Assembly: GCA_947498935.1 (NCBI GenBank)
Contig: CANMMM010000001.1
Span: 124,001-188,000 of the forward strand
Direction: 5' to 3'
Length of the DNA: 64,000 bases
DNA from: an uncultured Aquimarina sp.
GTDB taxonomy: Bacteria; Bacteroidota; Bacteroidia; Flavobacteriales; Flavobacteriaceae
Below the pieces are notes generated by a model. The model saw nothing but the letters and a program-made list of their open reading frames with translations. It was not told the DNA's origin and did not search any database. A program made the translations under genes and the position numbers. Position 1 is the first letter of the stretch. Every line of letters starts with the position of its first letter. Below are positions 1-8,604 of this stretch, piece after piece.

Positions 1-2727
1 CATGAAACGCTATTAAAGATATGCGCTGACATAAAGCCCTCTGTACTTGAGCAGCGTTTTAAACCTGCTAAACAACGAAAAAACAAAGGACTCAAAGAAC
101 TATTAGAAGCTCCCGATAGCAAAGAAATTATTACGAAATACATACAAACAAAACTTGCTACATTCTATCAGCTCATCATTGCGAATGGCTATGCTATTAC
201 ATTCCATGCGCAGCGCAAAGATCCTTTCGAGTTACACCGATTAGCATTGTCTAAAGAGAAGCTACTTCCTATTTTAGAATTTACCAAGACATCCGAGGGA
301 ATTGAATATGCTTTTACCCTACAAGATGGAGAGACTACCATTCTGCCACAGAAGGCAAACATTCGTATTCTTCTGAATGATCCTTCTTATATTATACTAG
401 CAGGAGTGATACGACAGATTCAGCACCTGAATGCCAATAAGCTAAAACCCTTCTTCCAAAAAGAAAAAATTACCATTGCTCCCAAGCACATTAAAACCTA
501 TCTAGACAAGGTCATTATCCCTGTAATCAAAAATATTGATGTCACTACCCATGGATTTCAGATTGAAACACTGGAAGAAATACAAACTTTTGGGATCGAG
601 ATTATAGAAGATTTTATGAAAGGTAGCTTTATTGCCAAAGCTTTTTTCTACTACCAGAATGCACACTTCGAATACCATAGTACTCAGAAAACGAGTACTT
701 CCGTAACTTATGAAGAGAATCAAGAAATTCGCATACAGCAAATTAAAAGAAATAGTGCTGCCGAAACCACAATCATAACACAATTATGCGAACTGGGATT
801 ACAACTCACAGATAGCCTATTTTTAACCTATAAAAGCGATGATCCATTAGGGATTTTTGAGTGGCTACAGCAGCATCAATCTGCATTAGCATCTAAGAGG
901 TTTGAAATACGACTGCCTCAATTCGATAAAAAAACAATCAATCTGTCTCCCCATGAGCTCACATTCACTCATCAAAAAACAAATGATTGGTTTGATATCA
1001 AAGGGGTGGTAACCATTGGAGAGAAAACCATTCCTTTTGTAGAATTTATGCCGTATATCAAACAACGACGGCGCTTTTTTCCTATTGACGACACTGAGGT
1101 ATTTATCATCCCCATCGAATGGATGTCTCGTTTTAAACCCCTCACTACGCATGCCCATACTACCAAAGATGGCATACAAGTAGCTAAAAGCAAATATACC
1201 ATCCTACAAAACATCGTATCTCGTGAAGCACTCGCTATTGAGCAGCCCGCCAAAACGGAATACACAGCTTCTACCACACTAAAAGCGACACTACGCCCCT
1301 ACCAACAAGAAGGCGTTTCTTGGTTACTACAGCATTATCATAATCAACTCGGCGCTTGCCTAGCAGATGATATGGGACTGGGTAAAACATTGCAAACGAT
1401 TGCCATACTAGACCATGCTAAACAGCTACTTACCCCAGACCCTTCAGCCACTAAAACAGTACGTCTCGATTTGTTTAGTGATCCTTTAGAAATCCGAACC
1501 TACCTCAAAGCACTTGTGATCTTACCTTCTTCACTGATTTTTAACTGGGCACAAGAGCTTATTAAATTTGCACCGCATCTGAATATTGTAAAGTACACAG
1601 GAGCCGACCGAAAAAAAACGGCACCATATCTAGAAACCTATGATGTAATCCTAACGACCTATTCTACTGTATCTAGAGATGTAAACATATTAGAGAAAAC
1701 GACGTTTCATTACCTCATCCTAGACGAAAGTCAACAGATCAAAAACAAGGAATCCAAAGTTTTTAAAGCCATTAACAGCTTACATGCACATCATAAAATA
1801 TCACTGAGTGGTACTCCTATAGAAAATTCATTAGCAGACCTATGGGCACAGATGGAATTTATAAACCCTGGGATGCTAGGTAGTTTCCATTTTTTTAACG
1901 AGTACTTTAAACTCCCTATCGAAAAACATCAAAATCCTGAACGCATCGAAGAACTGAAAACACTCATCGACCCATTCATCCTACGTAGAACTAAAGAACA
2001 AGTAGCCAAAGATTTACCTGCATTATCAGAACAGATCATCTATACAGCTATGGAGCCTGCACAAGCTAAGACCTATGAAAAGCTAAAATCTGCTGCTCGC
2101 AATGCTTTGTTAGGCCTTGATCCTGCTACTACCGATACACTACGTATCATCAATACGCTAACACAATTACGACAGGTAGCCAATCACCCTGTATTAGCCA
2201 ACACATCAGATGATAGCACTTCAGGAAAGTTTAACGATGTAACCGCTTACCTAGACACACTCATTAAATCCCAAAAGAAAGTGTTAATTTTCAGTTCTTT
2301 TGTTTCCCACCTAGAGCTGTATCAAGATTGGTGTGCTGCACAACACATTCCGTATGTAACTCTTACAGGAAAGGTACCTAGCGAGGAACGCGAAGTCATC
2401 GTCAATGAATTTCAATCCAACCCTACAATTCCATTATTTTTTATTTCGCTTAAAGCAGGAGGCGTGGGACTTAATCTTACCAAGGCCTCTTATGTTGTCA
2501 TTTTAGATCCGTGGTGGAATCCCTTTATCGAAAAACAAGCGATTGCCAGAGCACATAGGATCGGACAGCAACAACGTGTTACCGTATCGCGTTTTATTTC
2601 TTTAAACACAATTGAAGAAAAAATCATCAAATTACAACAAAAAAAGAAAGAATTATCGGATAGCTTTATCACTACGGATCGTATTCCTGAGTATATTACA
2701 ACAGAATTAAACGAATTACTATCTTAA
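1..2727 (+). CDS. SNF2-family DNA helicase/ATPase, 5'-truncated by the window
   Basis: ATP-dependent DNA translocase of the SNF2/Rad54 group of superfamily 2. The reading frame is open from base 1 (about 908 codons visible), so the true start lies upstream; the TTG at 247 is internal and should not be taken as the start. The ATPase core is complete. Motif I (DMGLGKT) is near visible residue 457, motif II (LDESQ, in place of DEAH/DEAQ) near 575, motif III (SGTPIEN) follows, then the C-terminal lobe with GGVGLNLT and RAHRIGQ (motif VI, near 850). The ~400 residues before the core have no motif I can name; bacterial relatives often carry a SWIM zinc finger further upstream, which would be outside the window. 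A remodelling or repair-associated role is family knowledge; the target is unknown. The gene ends just before a hairpin shared with the convergent gene. Confidence 0.93.
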   Translation, partial: HETLLKICADIKPSVLEQRFKPAKQRKNKGLKELLEAPDSKEIITKYIQTKLATFYQLIIANGYAITFHAQRKDPFELHRLALSKEKLLPILEFTKTSEGIEYAFTLQDGETTILPQKANIRILLNDPSYIILAGVIRQIQHLNANKLKPFFQKEKITIAPKHIKTYLDKVIIPVIKNIDVTTHGFQIETLEEIQTFGIEIIEDFMKGSFIAKAFFYYQNAHFEYHSTQKTSTSVTYEENQEIRIQQIKRNSAAETTIITQLCELGLQLTDSLFLTYKSDDPLGIFEWLQQHQSALASKRFEIRLPQFDKKTINLSPHELTFTHQKTNDWFDIKGVVTIGEKTIPFVEFMPYIKQRRRFFPIDDTEVFIIPIEWMSRFKPLTTHAHTTKDGIQVAKSKYTILQNIVSREALAIEQPAKTEYTASTTLKATLRPYQQEGVSWLLQHYHNQLGACLADDMGLGKTLQTIAILDHAKQLLTPDPSATKTVRLDLFSDPLEIRTYLKALVILPSSLIFNWAQELIKFAPHLNIVKYTGADRKKTAPYLETYDVILTTYSTVSRDVNILEKTTFHYLILDESQQIKNKESKVFKAINSLHAHHKISLSGTPIENSLADLWAQMEFINPGMLGSFHFFNEYFKLPIEKHQNPERIEELKTLIDPFILRRTKEQVAKDLPALSEQIIYTAMEPAQAKTYEKLKSAARNALLGLDPATTDTLRIINTLTQLRQVANHPVLANTSDDSTSGKFNDVTAYLDTLIKSQKKVLIFSSFVSHLELYQDWCAAQHIPYVTLTGKVPSEEREVIVNEFQSNPTIPLFFISLKAGGVGLNLTKASYVVILDPWWNPFIEKQAIARAHRIGQQQRVTVSRFISLNTIEEKIIKLQQKKKELSDSFITTDRIPEYITTELNELLS

Positions 2728-2735
2728 AAAAAAAG

Positions 2736-2768
2736 AAAGCCAGACCGCAATAATGCGTGTCCGACTTT
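2736..2768. terminator. Bidirectional terminator hairpin
   Basis: Imperfect hairpin with AAAG/CTTT base and GAC/GTC core. On the minus strand it is followed by a T-rich run (complement of 2725-2735), so it mainly serves the minus-strand gene ending at 2822; it also lies just after the SNF2 stop. A closely related hairpin follows the paralogous gene at 5458-5498. Confidence 0.6.
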
Positions 2769-2821
2769 CCACACTTAAAAATAACTAAATAACCAACTTT
2801 CTGTATCTATATGGCTGCTAT

Positions 2822-3994
2822 TTATCCATTGATATATAGGTAGCCTGCTCTGTCTTTTTCTCCGTCTAGTAATAAAACATAATAATAAGTCCCTGTAGGC
2901 AATTTGTCTTTTGCAGAAATAGTAGCCCTCCCCTCTGAGGTGCCTGCAAAATTTTGATGCTCGTGATATGCCTTTTGCTGGTATACTAATACACCCCATC
3001 TGTTATAGATTAACAATTCATTATCCGGAAACTTCGCTAATCCATCAATTCTAAAGGTATCGTTTAACCCATCTCCATTAGGAGATACTGCTGTAAATAT
3101 TTCTAAATCGCTATCTAATACTTTAGAAGAGGTGCCAAAGGTAAACGCCTCATATGCATCTGGGATCAATGTAGCTGAAGTAAGCATCCCTTGATCCATT
3201 GATCCTGAAACTGATACATTGCCTAAATTCACCCACCGCTGCGAGTCTTTATGCCATCCTACTACGCGTAAGTCTTCTAGGTCACTCACCAAACTAGGGA
3301 TATTACTATTAGCATCCCATGTAAGTGTTAATTGAGTAGCTTGCCCACCATTTACATCCCAAAATTCGAAAATACTCACTCCAAATAAAGAGGCATCGAA
3401 CTGCTGCGTATCAAAACGAGTACTGAAATAATTAGGTTGATTAGGGTTTTCGAAAAAATAAGCGGCACTACATGCTGCATGAACATCTAAATTGGCTACG
3501 CCTACTGGTCGTAATCTATAATCGTCTCCCACAGGAAATGTAACATCTAGCATACCTGTGGCACTTGCATATCCATCTACATAGCGATCGTCATTAGCTC
3601 CTAGATAAGGCGCATCTGCTACATAGGCAAGTGCTACTTCTTTATTCATTCTAGGAGTTACTACTCTACCTGCTACAAATTCCTGAAAATTAGTAACACC
3701 TACTGCTACTGATAACGTTAAGTCTTCTACTACTGCTACCGTTACGTCATGTAATTCGAGAGCATTATTTCCAGAAACTGATAAGCTTTCTGAGCTGTAA
3801 AAACCTGCTGTTCCTAAGTTATTCGATACTTCGCCATCATTAATCACATCGATATGAAATCCTATCTGACCCTGGGTATGTATGCGTACATTTCCTGTAT
3901 TACAAAAAGCAGTTTGACTCTGTAAAGATGGCATTACTATTGAGCTGATACAGAAGAAATAATATAAGTTGCGTAGCGTGTGCATTTGGTTCAT
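2822..3994 (-). CDS. Secreted protein with type B (gliding-motility-associated) T9SS C-terminal domain
   Basis: 390-residue exported protein. It starts with a hydrophobic signal peptide (about 25 residues after a short N-tail; Met4 is an alternative start). The C-terminal ~90 residues, starting at SPNGDGLNDTF and including IYNRWGVLVYQ and the end PTGTYYYVLLLDGE...GYLYING, match the gliding-motility-associated C-terminal domain (TIGR04131-type sorting signal), which directs proteins through the type IX secretion system to the cell surface. The middle has no recognised catalytic motif and looks beta-rich. The segment IHTQGQIGFHIDVINDGE near residue 38 is shared with the short secreted protein at 5565-5900. 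A structural or adhesive surface role is inference. It is monocistronic, with its own terminator. Confidence 0.85.
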   Translation of the reverse strand: MNQMHTLRNLYYFFCISSIVMPSLQSQTAFCNTGNVRIHTQGQIGFHIDVINDGEVSNNLGTAGFYSSESLSVSGNNALELHDVTVAVVEDLTLSVAVGVTNFQEFVAGRVVTPRMNKEVALAYVADAPYLGANDDRYVDGYASATGMLDVTFPVGDDYRLRPVGVANLDVHAACSAAYFFENPNQPNYFSTRFDTQQFDASLFGVSIFEFWDVNGGQATQLTLTWDANSNIPSLVSDLEDLRVVGWHKDSQRWVNLGNVSVSGSMDQGMLTSATLIPDAYEAFTFGTSSKVLDSDLEIFTAVSPNGDGLNDTFRIDGLAKFPDNELLIYNRWGVLVYQQKAYHEHQNFAGTSEGRATISAKDKLPTGTYYYVLLLDGEKDRAGYLYING

Positions 3995-4238
3995 TTGTTA
4001 GTTCGTTGGTGTAAAAATACCTGGAACACTTCACTAAACTACTCGTTTTCAGACAGGATACCATTTCGTGTCGATGAATGGAAAAAAAGCAAAGATGAAT
4101 GGTAAAACCGTAAATACAAATCGCTGAAATGCGTTTTTTAAACGACGAAATGCATTTTTATTGTTTTTTATTGCTTTAACTGTACGGCTAGCTTTTTTTT
4201 GAGCATCAGGCCCAATAATAGTGTAGAAGTGAGTGTTT

Positions 4239-4326
4239 GCGTTAGGGATAGCAGAGGAAATCCCGCAGCCCGACGCAGGAGGTGCGAGGAATTGGAACGG
4301 ATAGCCCGACCCTTGTGGTAACGCCC
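4239..4326 (+). repeat. GCGTTA...AACGCCC intergenic element, copy 1
   Basis: About 88 bp, bounded by GCGTTAGGGAT and TAACGCCC, with internal stems GGGAT/ATCCC, GC-CC/GG-T-GC and CCC-loop-GG. It lies downstream of fabD (minus strand), beyond that gene's terminator. It is one of nine copies in the window; orientation is given by GCGTTA as the 5' end. Confidence 0.9.
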
Positions 4327-4337
4327 AAAATAAAAAT

Positions 4338-4405
4338 AGCACTTACCGTATAAAAACACCAGTATGATTTATATACCTTGTTTGTGTTTTTATACGGTAA
4401 GTGCT
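4338..4405 (-). terminator. fabD terminator: 22-bp perfect inverted repeat
   Basis: Arms 4338-4359 and 4384-4405 are exactly complementary over 22 bases with a 24-base loop. Read on the minus strand, the hairpin follows the fabD stop and is followed by a T-rich run (complement of 4327-4337), which fits an intrinsic terminator. The stem is unusually long for this role, so it could also be a remnant of a palindromic element. Confidence 0.65.
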
Positions 4406-4431
4406 GTATGATACTATACGAAAGCGAGATA

Positions 4432-5331
4432 CTATGATTGCGCTACTCCTTCTATGGTAGCAGAGATAGTCGTCGCTGTTTTGTCTATTTTTTTCACTAA
4501 TCCGCACAATACTTTACCTGGGCCTACTTCTGTAAATGAAGTGGCTCCATCGGCTAGCATTTGCTGTACGCTTTGTGTCCATTTTACGGGTGCTGTGAGT
4601 TGAGCGATTAGATTTTTCTTAATCTCCTCAGGTGCTGTTACAGCAGTAGTAGGTACGTTTTGGTAGATCGGACAGCTCGGTGTATGAAACGTCGTAGCTT
4701 CGATAGCTGCAGCTAATTCTTCTCTAGCGGGTTCCATTAATGGCGAGTGGAATGCACCTCCCACAGGAAGTACTAATGCTCTACGCGCTCCTTTTTCTTT
4801 CATCAGCTCACAGGCTTTTTCGATCGCAGTTACTTCTCCTGAAATCACTAATTGCCCAGGACAATTATAATTTGCTGGGACTACTACTCCATCTATCGTA
4901 GCACATGCTTCTGCAACTGCTGCATCTTCTAATCCAAGTACTGCCGCCATGGTAGAGGGCTGTAATTCACAGGCTTTTTGCATGGCTTGTGCACGTTTAG
5001 CAACCAACTGCAATGCGTCTTCGAACTGTAATGTACCATTCGCCACTAAGGCCGAAAATTCTCCTAAAGAATGTCCTGCTACCATATCAGGCTGGAAGGT
5101 GTCTCCTAATACCTTACTTAGAATTACAGAGTGTAAAAAAATAGCAGGCTGTGTAACGTTGGTTTGTTTCAGTTCATCTTTAGTACCTTCAAACATTATT
5201 TTAGTGATGTCAAAGCCTAGTAATTCATTTGCTGTATGGAATAACTCTTTAGCTAAAGCCGCATTTTCATATAGGTCTAACCCCATTCCAGTGAATTGAG
5301 CCCCTTGACCTGGAAATACATATGCATTCAT
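4432..5331 (-). CDS. fabD: ACP S-malonyltransferase
   Basis: Transfers malonyl from malonyl-CoA to acyl carrier protein, feeding type II fatty-acid synthesis in the cytoplasm. The 299 residues match the usual FabD length. Visible signatures are the N-terminal FPGQGAQ, the nucleophile motif GHSLG (Ser88), and the catalytic His195 in GGAFHSPLM. The start ATG at 5331 directly precedes the conserved N-terminus, so no trimming is needed. A TACTTTTG -7 box lies at 5356-5363 on the same strand, about 25 bases upstream, without an obvious -33 partner. It stands alone here rather than in a fab cluster. Confidence 0.97.
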   Translation of the reverse strand: MNAYVFPGQGAQFTGMGLDLYENAALAKELFHTANELLGFDITKIMFEGTKDELKQTNVTQPAIFLHSVILSKVLGDTFQPDMVAGHSLGEFSALVANGTLQFEDALQLVAKRAQAMQKACELQPSTMAAVLGLEDAAVAEACATIDGVVVPANYNCPGQLVISGEVTAIEKACELMKEKGARRALVLPVGGAFHSPLMEPAREELAAAIEATTFHTPSCPIYQNVPTTAVTAPEEIKKNLIAQLTAPVKWTQSVQQMLADGATSFTEVGPGKVLCGLVKKIDKTATTISATIEGVAQS

Positions 5332-5355
5332 GTACTATATCTTTTAGATTTTTTA

Positions 5356-5363
5356 CAAAAGTA
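5356..5363 (-). promoter_or_regulatory. Probable -7 box of fabD
   Basis: TACTTTTG on the minus strand fits the Bacteroidota TAnnTTTG -7 consensus and lies 25 bases before the fabD ATG. No TTTG was seen at the expected -33 position, so only half of the promoter is supported. Confidence 0.45.
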
Positions 5364-5457
5364 AGTATAAAGTTGGTAGCGCGTTTATCTGAAAGCTGAT
5401 AATTTTTGGATTCTATTACAGCGATTACTTCATACAGTAAGCCTCATCATAACCATT

Positions 5458-5498
5458 AAAAAGCCGGACCGCTCTGAGTGTGGCGTATCCGACTTTTT
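5458..5498 (-). terminator. Terminator of the short secreted protein gene
   Basis: Hairpin with AAAAAG/CTTTTT base and CGGA/TCCG core, downstream of the minus-strand gene ending at 5565. Its sequence resembles the terminator at 2736-2768 behind the paralogous gene, suggesting the two genes and their terminators share ancestry. Confidence 0.7.
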
Positions 5499-5564
5499 CA
5501 AAAATAACTAACTAACCAAATCGTTGTACATGCTACTGCACAATGCAGTAGTATGGGCATGTAT

Positions 5565-5900
5565 CTATTCTTTTATATCATATTCCGCATTGGTGGTAGT
5601 AGCGGCATATTGTGTTGCTTTCTTTACAATTACAGGCTCTTTGCGTATTGCAGATACTGCTGTGGTTTCGTCTTCAATCGCATTACCTGCGATGGTCACT
5701 GCTCCTAGTACATGTACTCCTTTAGCAGCTGTATGATCTTTTATCTCTCCTTTATTAATCACTTGTACATGAAATCCTATCTGAGCATTGGTATGTATTT
5801 GTACCGTACCGAAATTTTGAAAAGCTTGCTGTCCGTACACTGTACAAGAGAGTAGTATCAAACAGAGTAACTGATATCGGGCATTGATCATCGTATTCAT
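5565..5900 (-). CDS. Short secreted protein, paralogue of the N-terminal part of the 2822-3994 gene
   Basis: About 111 residues from the preferred start (MNTMIN, Met12 of a longer frame opening at 5933). This start puts the hydrophobic signal segment ending in CTVYGQ close to the N-terminus. The mature part opens with VQIHTNAQIGFHVQVINKGE, clearly similar to IHTQGQIGFHIDVINDGE of the protein at 2822-3994, and keeps the following beta-rich ~30 residues (AGNAIEDETTAV versus SGNNALELHDVTVAV). It ends where the longer paralogue continues, so it lacks a type IX sorting domain; it may be periplasmic or the remains of a shortened copy. No function is known to me for this domain. Confidence 0.7.
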   Translation of the reverse strand: MNTMINARYQLLCLILLSCTVYGQQAFQNFGTVQIHTNAQIGFHVQVINKGEIKDHTAAKGVHVLGAVTIAGNAIEDETTAVSAIRKEPVIVKKATQYAATTTNAEYDIKE

Positions 5901-6135
5901 TTTCTTAAGGGGTATTAGTGATGCGATCTTCAATACATTACTGTTTTTTATGGGGTAGTATACTGAATGAACGTTATAATAGATTGTTGTTGTTTTACAC
6001 TGTAAAAGTAGTGAAGAACATCCTCTTAGGTCTGATTTTTAGATAATTGGAGTTTTACTGTCGTTTAAATACACATATCTTTCTACCAATGGAAACACGA
6101 CAACAAAAACACCTTCATCACTGTATCACACCCCA

Positions 6136-6378
6136 TTACACATAGCGCTTTATGATAGAAAGTGCTTGCTGATAGTAAGAAGTTCCAAATAGATTAACAT
6201 GTACAAGTACGTAGTACAATTGCCATAACGGGAGGGGTGTCTTGCCAATGTATCGGCAATGGTATGATTTCTTGATACACTTCCAAACAGCGATCATCGA
6301 ACCCACCGAATAATTGCATCATAGCAATATCCATTTCTCAAGGTGCATAACAAACGGCTGGATTTATCATAGCAGGGA
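6136..6378 (-). pseudogene. Decayed fructosamine kinase C-terminal fragment
   Basis: Reading the minus strand, one frame gives NPAVCYAP-stop-EMDIAMMQLFGGFDD and on to IIPLPIHWQ; the next frame then gives LPLWQLYYVLVHVNLFG and ends in IIKRYV at a TAA (6138-6136). Joined, these match the C-terminus of fructosamine/ketosamine-3-kinases: the DPAVYYGHREMDLAM metal-binding block, LFGGF and the final W-LYxLxxHxNLFG block. One in-frame TGA replaces the expected His-Arg region, and a net one-base insertion breaks the frame after PIHWQ. Nothing N-terminal remains; folA begins at once on the upstream side. The identification rests on family motifs I recall, not on a search. Confidence 0.7.
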
Positions 6379-6384
6379 AGCTCT

Positions 6385-6867
6385 TTATTTCCTCTTATAA
6401 GTAATATAGCTAAATGCTACTTCATGGCGTTCATCTGCTCCATGCAGCTCTTTATGAGTAATTTCCCAGACTGTAGGATCTATCGATGGAAAAAAAGCAT
6501 CCCCTTTATACTTAGCATGTACCCGAGTAAGTTCTATACAATCTGCATATTCCATCCCTAAGGTATAAATTTCGCCTCCTCCAATGATAAAAGGTTGCGC
6601 ATCTTCTTTGGCTACCGCCAGTGCCGCTTCCATAGAATGCACTACAATCGCTCCTTCTGCTTGGTATTCTTGGTTTCGGGTAATCACTACATGTGTTCTT
6701 TTGGGCAATAATTTAGGAAAAGACTCAAACGTTTTGCGCCCCATAATGATGTGATGTCCTGTAGTTAATTGTTTGAAGCGCTTAAAATCGTCTGGCAGAT
6801 GCCATACCAATTCATTGTCTTTGCCTAAGGTATCATTCTCTGCCGCAGCAGCAATCATAGTGATCAT
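6385..6867 (-). CDS. folA: Dihydrofolate reductase
   Basis: Reduces dihydrofolate to tetrahydrofolate with NADPH; it recycles the dihydrofolate made by thymidylate synthase (thyA, 12309-13133). The 160 residues are standard length. Visible motifs are GKDNELVWHLPDDF with the catalytic acid Asp27, the NADPH-binding GRKTFESFP, and the GGGEIY block. It lies 14 bases after the 2TM protein gene on the same strand and is probably cotranscribed with it. The folate enzymes of this window are scattered (folA, thyA, and folK in the fusion at 40769-41899). Confidence 0.96.
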   Translation of the reverse strand: MITMIAAAAENDTLGKDNELVWHLPDDFKRFKQLTTGHHIIMGRKTFESFPKLLPKRTHVVITRNQEYQAEGAIVVHSMEAALAVAKEDAQPFIIGGGEIYTLGMEYADCIELTRVHAKYKGDAFFPSIDPTVWEITHKELHGADERHEVAFSYITYKRK

Positions 6868-6881
6868 AGTGGTAGTGGGTA

Positions 6882-7328
6882 TTACGGAAGTAGTTTTGGG
6901 TCTATCTTGGGGTCGGTAGTTGTCGCTGCTGCTTTTTTTTTTAGCAATTCATCGGTAGGATACAACATCGCCACCTCTTCTTCTAAAGCTGCGATTTCCT
7001 TTTTTTGTTTGGCGATCAAACGTTCCATCTGGCGATCCGTCCACTCCTTGCCCATAAAAGTAGTAAACAACCATACATTACAGCTATGAATAATCAGCAA
7101 GAATGCCCATAACACTACTGCAAATACAAACCAATCAATACCTAACAGGGTAATATCCTTACCCACTCCTAGTACCAGATTTAATAGTATGAGCAACAAG
7201 GCGCCTACTACAAAAATCACAAAATGCTGAAATAATCTTTTTTTCTGTACAATGCGCTTTCGTGCATGTTCATATAATGCTTGTTGTGCAGCATCTATCT
7301 GCACGGTTTCTTTTTTCTTTGAAAACAT
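6882..7328 (-). CDS. 2TM domain-containing membrane protein
   Basis: 148-residue protein with two hydrophobic helices (about residues 36-58 and 66-88) connected by a short loop, a basic N-terminal region containing ARKRIVQKK, and a cytosolic tail with a Glu/Lys-rich coiled coil (RLIAKQKKEIAALEEEV). This matches the 2TM family (PF13239 type), common in Flavobacteriia and of unknown function; some members are fused to histidine kinases. The proline-rich end is low complexity. A promoter with -7 TACTTTTG and a -33-like CTTG lies directly upstream. It is followed by folA. Confidence 0.8.
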   Translation of the reverse strand: MFSKKKETVQIDAAQQALYEHARKRIVQKKRLFQHFVIFVVGALLLILLNLVLGVGKDITLLGIDWFVFAVVLWAFLLIIHSCNVWLFTTFMGKEWTDRQMERLIAKQKKEIAALEEEVAMLYPTDELLKKKAAATTTDPKIDPKLLP

Positions 7329-7352
7329 TTTTAATAGTACCTTAGTCTTCTA

Positions 7353-7383
7353 CAAAAGTAAAGATACTAGTTTTACACACAAG
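7353..7383 (-). promoter_or_regulatory. Promoter of the 2TM-folA transcript
   Basis: Minus-strand TACTTTTG (7353-7360) matches the -7 box TAnnTTTG; CTTG at 7380-7383 matches three of four bases of the -33 TTTG with a 19-base spacer. The first gene starts at 7328, giving a short leader of roughly 20 bases. Confidence 0.55.
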
Positions 7384-7396
7384 CCCGCTAGAAGCC

Positions 7397-8479
7397 ATGA
7401 AAAAATTAAGAAAAGAATTTCCCGTATTACAGCAATACACCTATCTAAACACTGCTTCCTCGGGCTTATTATACGAGGGATTAACCCAATACCGACAAGC
7501 ACATGATCAAGAGTTCTTGGCAGGAGGCAGTATATTCAGAACGCAGCAACAAACGTATTTACAATCCGTAAAAACGCGTATCAAAAACTTTTTAAAAGCC
7601 CCTACTGCCACTGTAGCACTCACCCCCAACGTCTCTACAGGCTTCAATCATTTGATGAGTGGATTAGACACACGCCAAAAAGTATTATTACTCGATTCGG
7701 AATATCCATCGGTTACTATTGCTGCCACCTCTAAACCCTTTGAGGTATGCTACGCTACTGTTAGTGATACATTAGAAGAAAACATACTACAAGCGATCCA
7801 GCAACATCAACCTGATATTTTTATGTGCAGCTTGGTACAATATACAGACGGCATGGCTATCGACGTCTCTCTTTTTAGAGAGATCAAAGATCGATACCCG
7901 CATCTAATGATCATTGTAGATGGTACGCAATACTGCGGTACTGCCGCTTTTAATTTCGACACCTCTGGGATTGACATTCTGGGAGCAAGTGGATATAAAT
8001 GGCTATTAGGAGGCTATGGCAATGGTTTTTTGCTATTTGCCGATGATATGCTAGCTGCCACCACTCCAAAAACATTTACAGACAGCGTGCAACATTCTGA
8101 CTATGAATCCTCGTATACCGACCCTATAGCTAGATATGAATGTGGCCATCTAGACACGCTTAATTTTGGTAGTTTAGGATTTTCTATAGATATGCTCAGT
8201 ACGATCGGAATCGAACAGATCGAAGCGCACATCCATGATCTAACCACACATGCCAAAGAAGAGCTTACCAAAATGCAATTACTCAGTAAAACAGTCATAG
8301 CACGCACAAAACACAGCCCTATTTTCAATATTCGTGGCGACGAGCAATTGTATCAGCAACTGATGGCTAATGACATTATCTCCTCTCTTAAAGGAGACGG
8401 AGTAAGAATCAGTTTACACGGCTATAACACGCATGAAGAATTGAGCAAATTATTCGCCACACTACATCGTTATTGTTAA
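7397..8479 (+). CDS. Class V aminotransferase-fold PLP enzyme
   Basis: 360-residue cytosolic enzyme of PLP fold type I, class V. It shows the N-terminal FPVLQQYTYLNTASSG, the PLP-Asp segment IVDGTQYCG, and the Schiff-base lysine Lys201 in SGYKWLLGGYG. Class V members include cysteine desulfurases, kynureninases and the ergothioneine lyase EgtE. No active-site cysteine loop typical of IscS or SufS is evident, so a desulfurase role is not supported. It is 0.8 kb from the end of the egtB-egtD-DUF427 operon but on the other strand, with a CBM48 gene between. An EgtE-like C-S lyase role is therefore possible but only inferred. It is monocistronic and divergent from the 2TM gene. Confidence 0.82.
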   Translation: MKKLRKEFPVLQQYTYLNTASSGLLYEGLTQYRQAHDQEFLAGGSIFRTQQQTYLQSVKTRIKNFLKAPTATVALTPNVSTGFNHLMSGLDTRQKVLLLDSEYPSVTIAATSKPFEVCYATVSDTLEENILQAIQQHQPDIFMCSLVQYTDGMAIDVSLFREIKDRYPHLMIIVDGTQYCGTAAFNFDTSGIDILGASGYKWLLGGYGNGFLLFADDMLAATTPKTFTDSVQHSDYESSYTDPIARYECGHLDTLNFGSLGFSIDMLSTIGIEQIEAHIHDLTTHAKEELTKMQLLSKTVIARTKHSPIFNIRGDEQLYQQLMANDIISSLKGDGVRISLHGYNTHEELSKLFATLHRYC

Positions 8480-8604
8480 TATCTATTTGTTAAATGTTAA
8501 TTAAATTACTGGTAATCTGACAATTCTCATTTTCAACTTCTAGCTATTTAAAGTAAATTCACCATATCGTACAGTAACCACTAATTAAATTATTATACAA
8601 AATT

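Noticed and set aside
247-249. TTG as the start of the SNF2 helicase
   Set aside because: The frame is open to the first base of the window, so the gene is truncated rather than starting here.
7397-8479. Class V enzyme as a cysteine desulfurase (SufS/IscS)
   Set aside because: No active-site cysteine loop typical of those enzymes and no Fe-S assembly genes around it.
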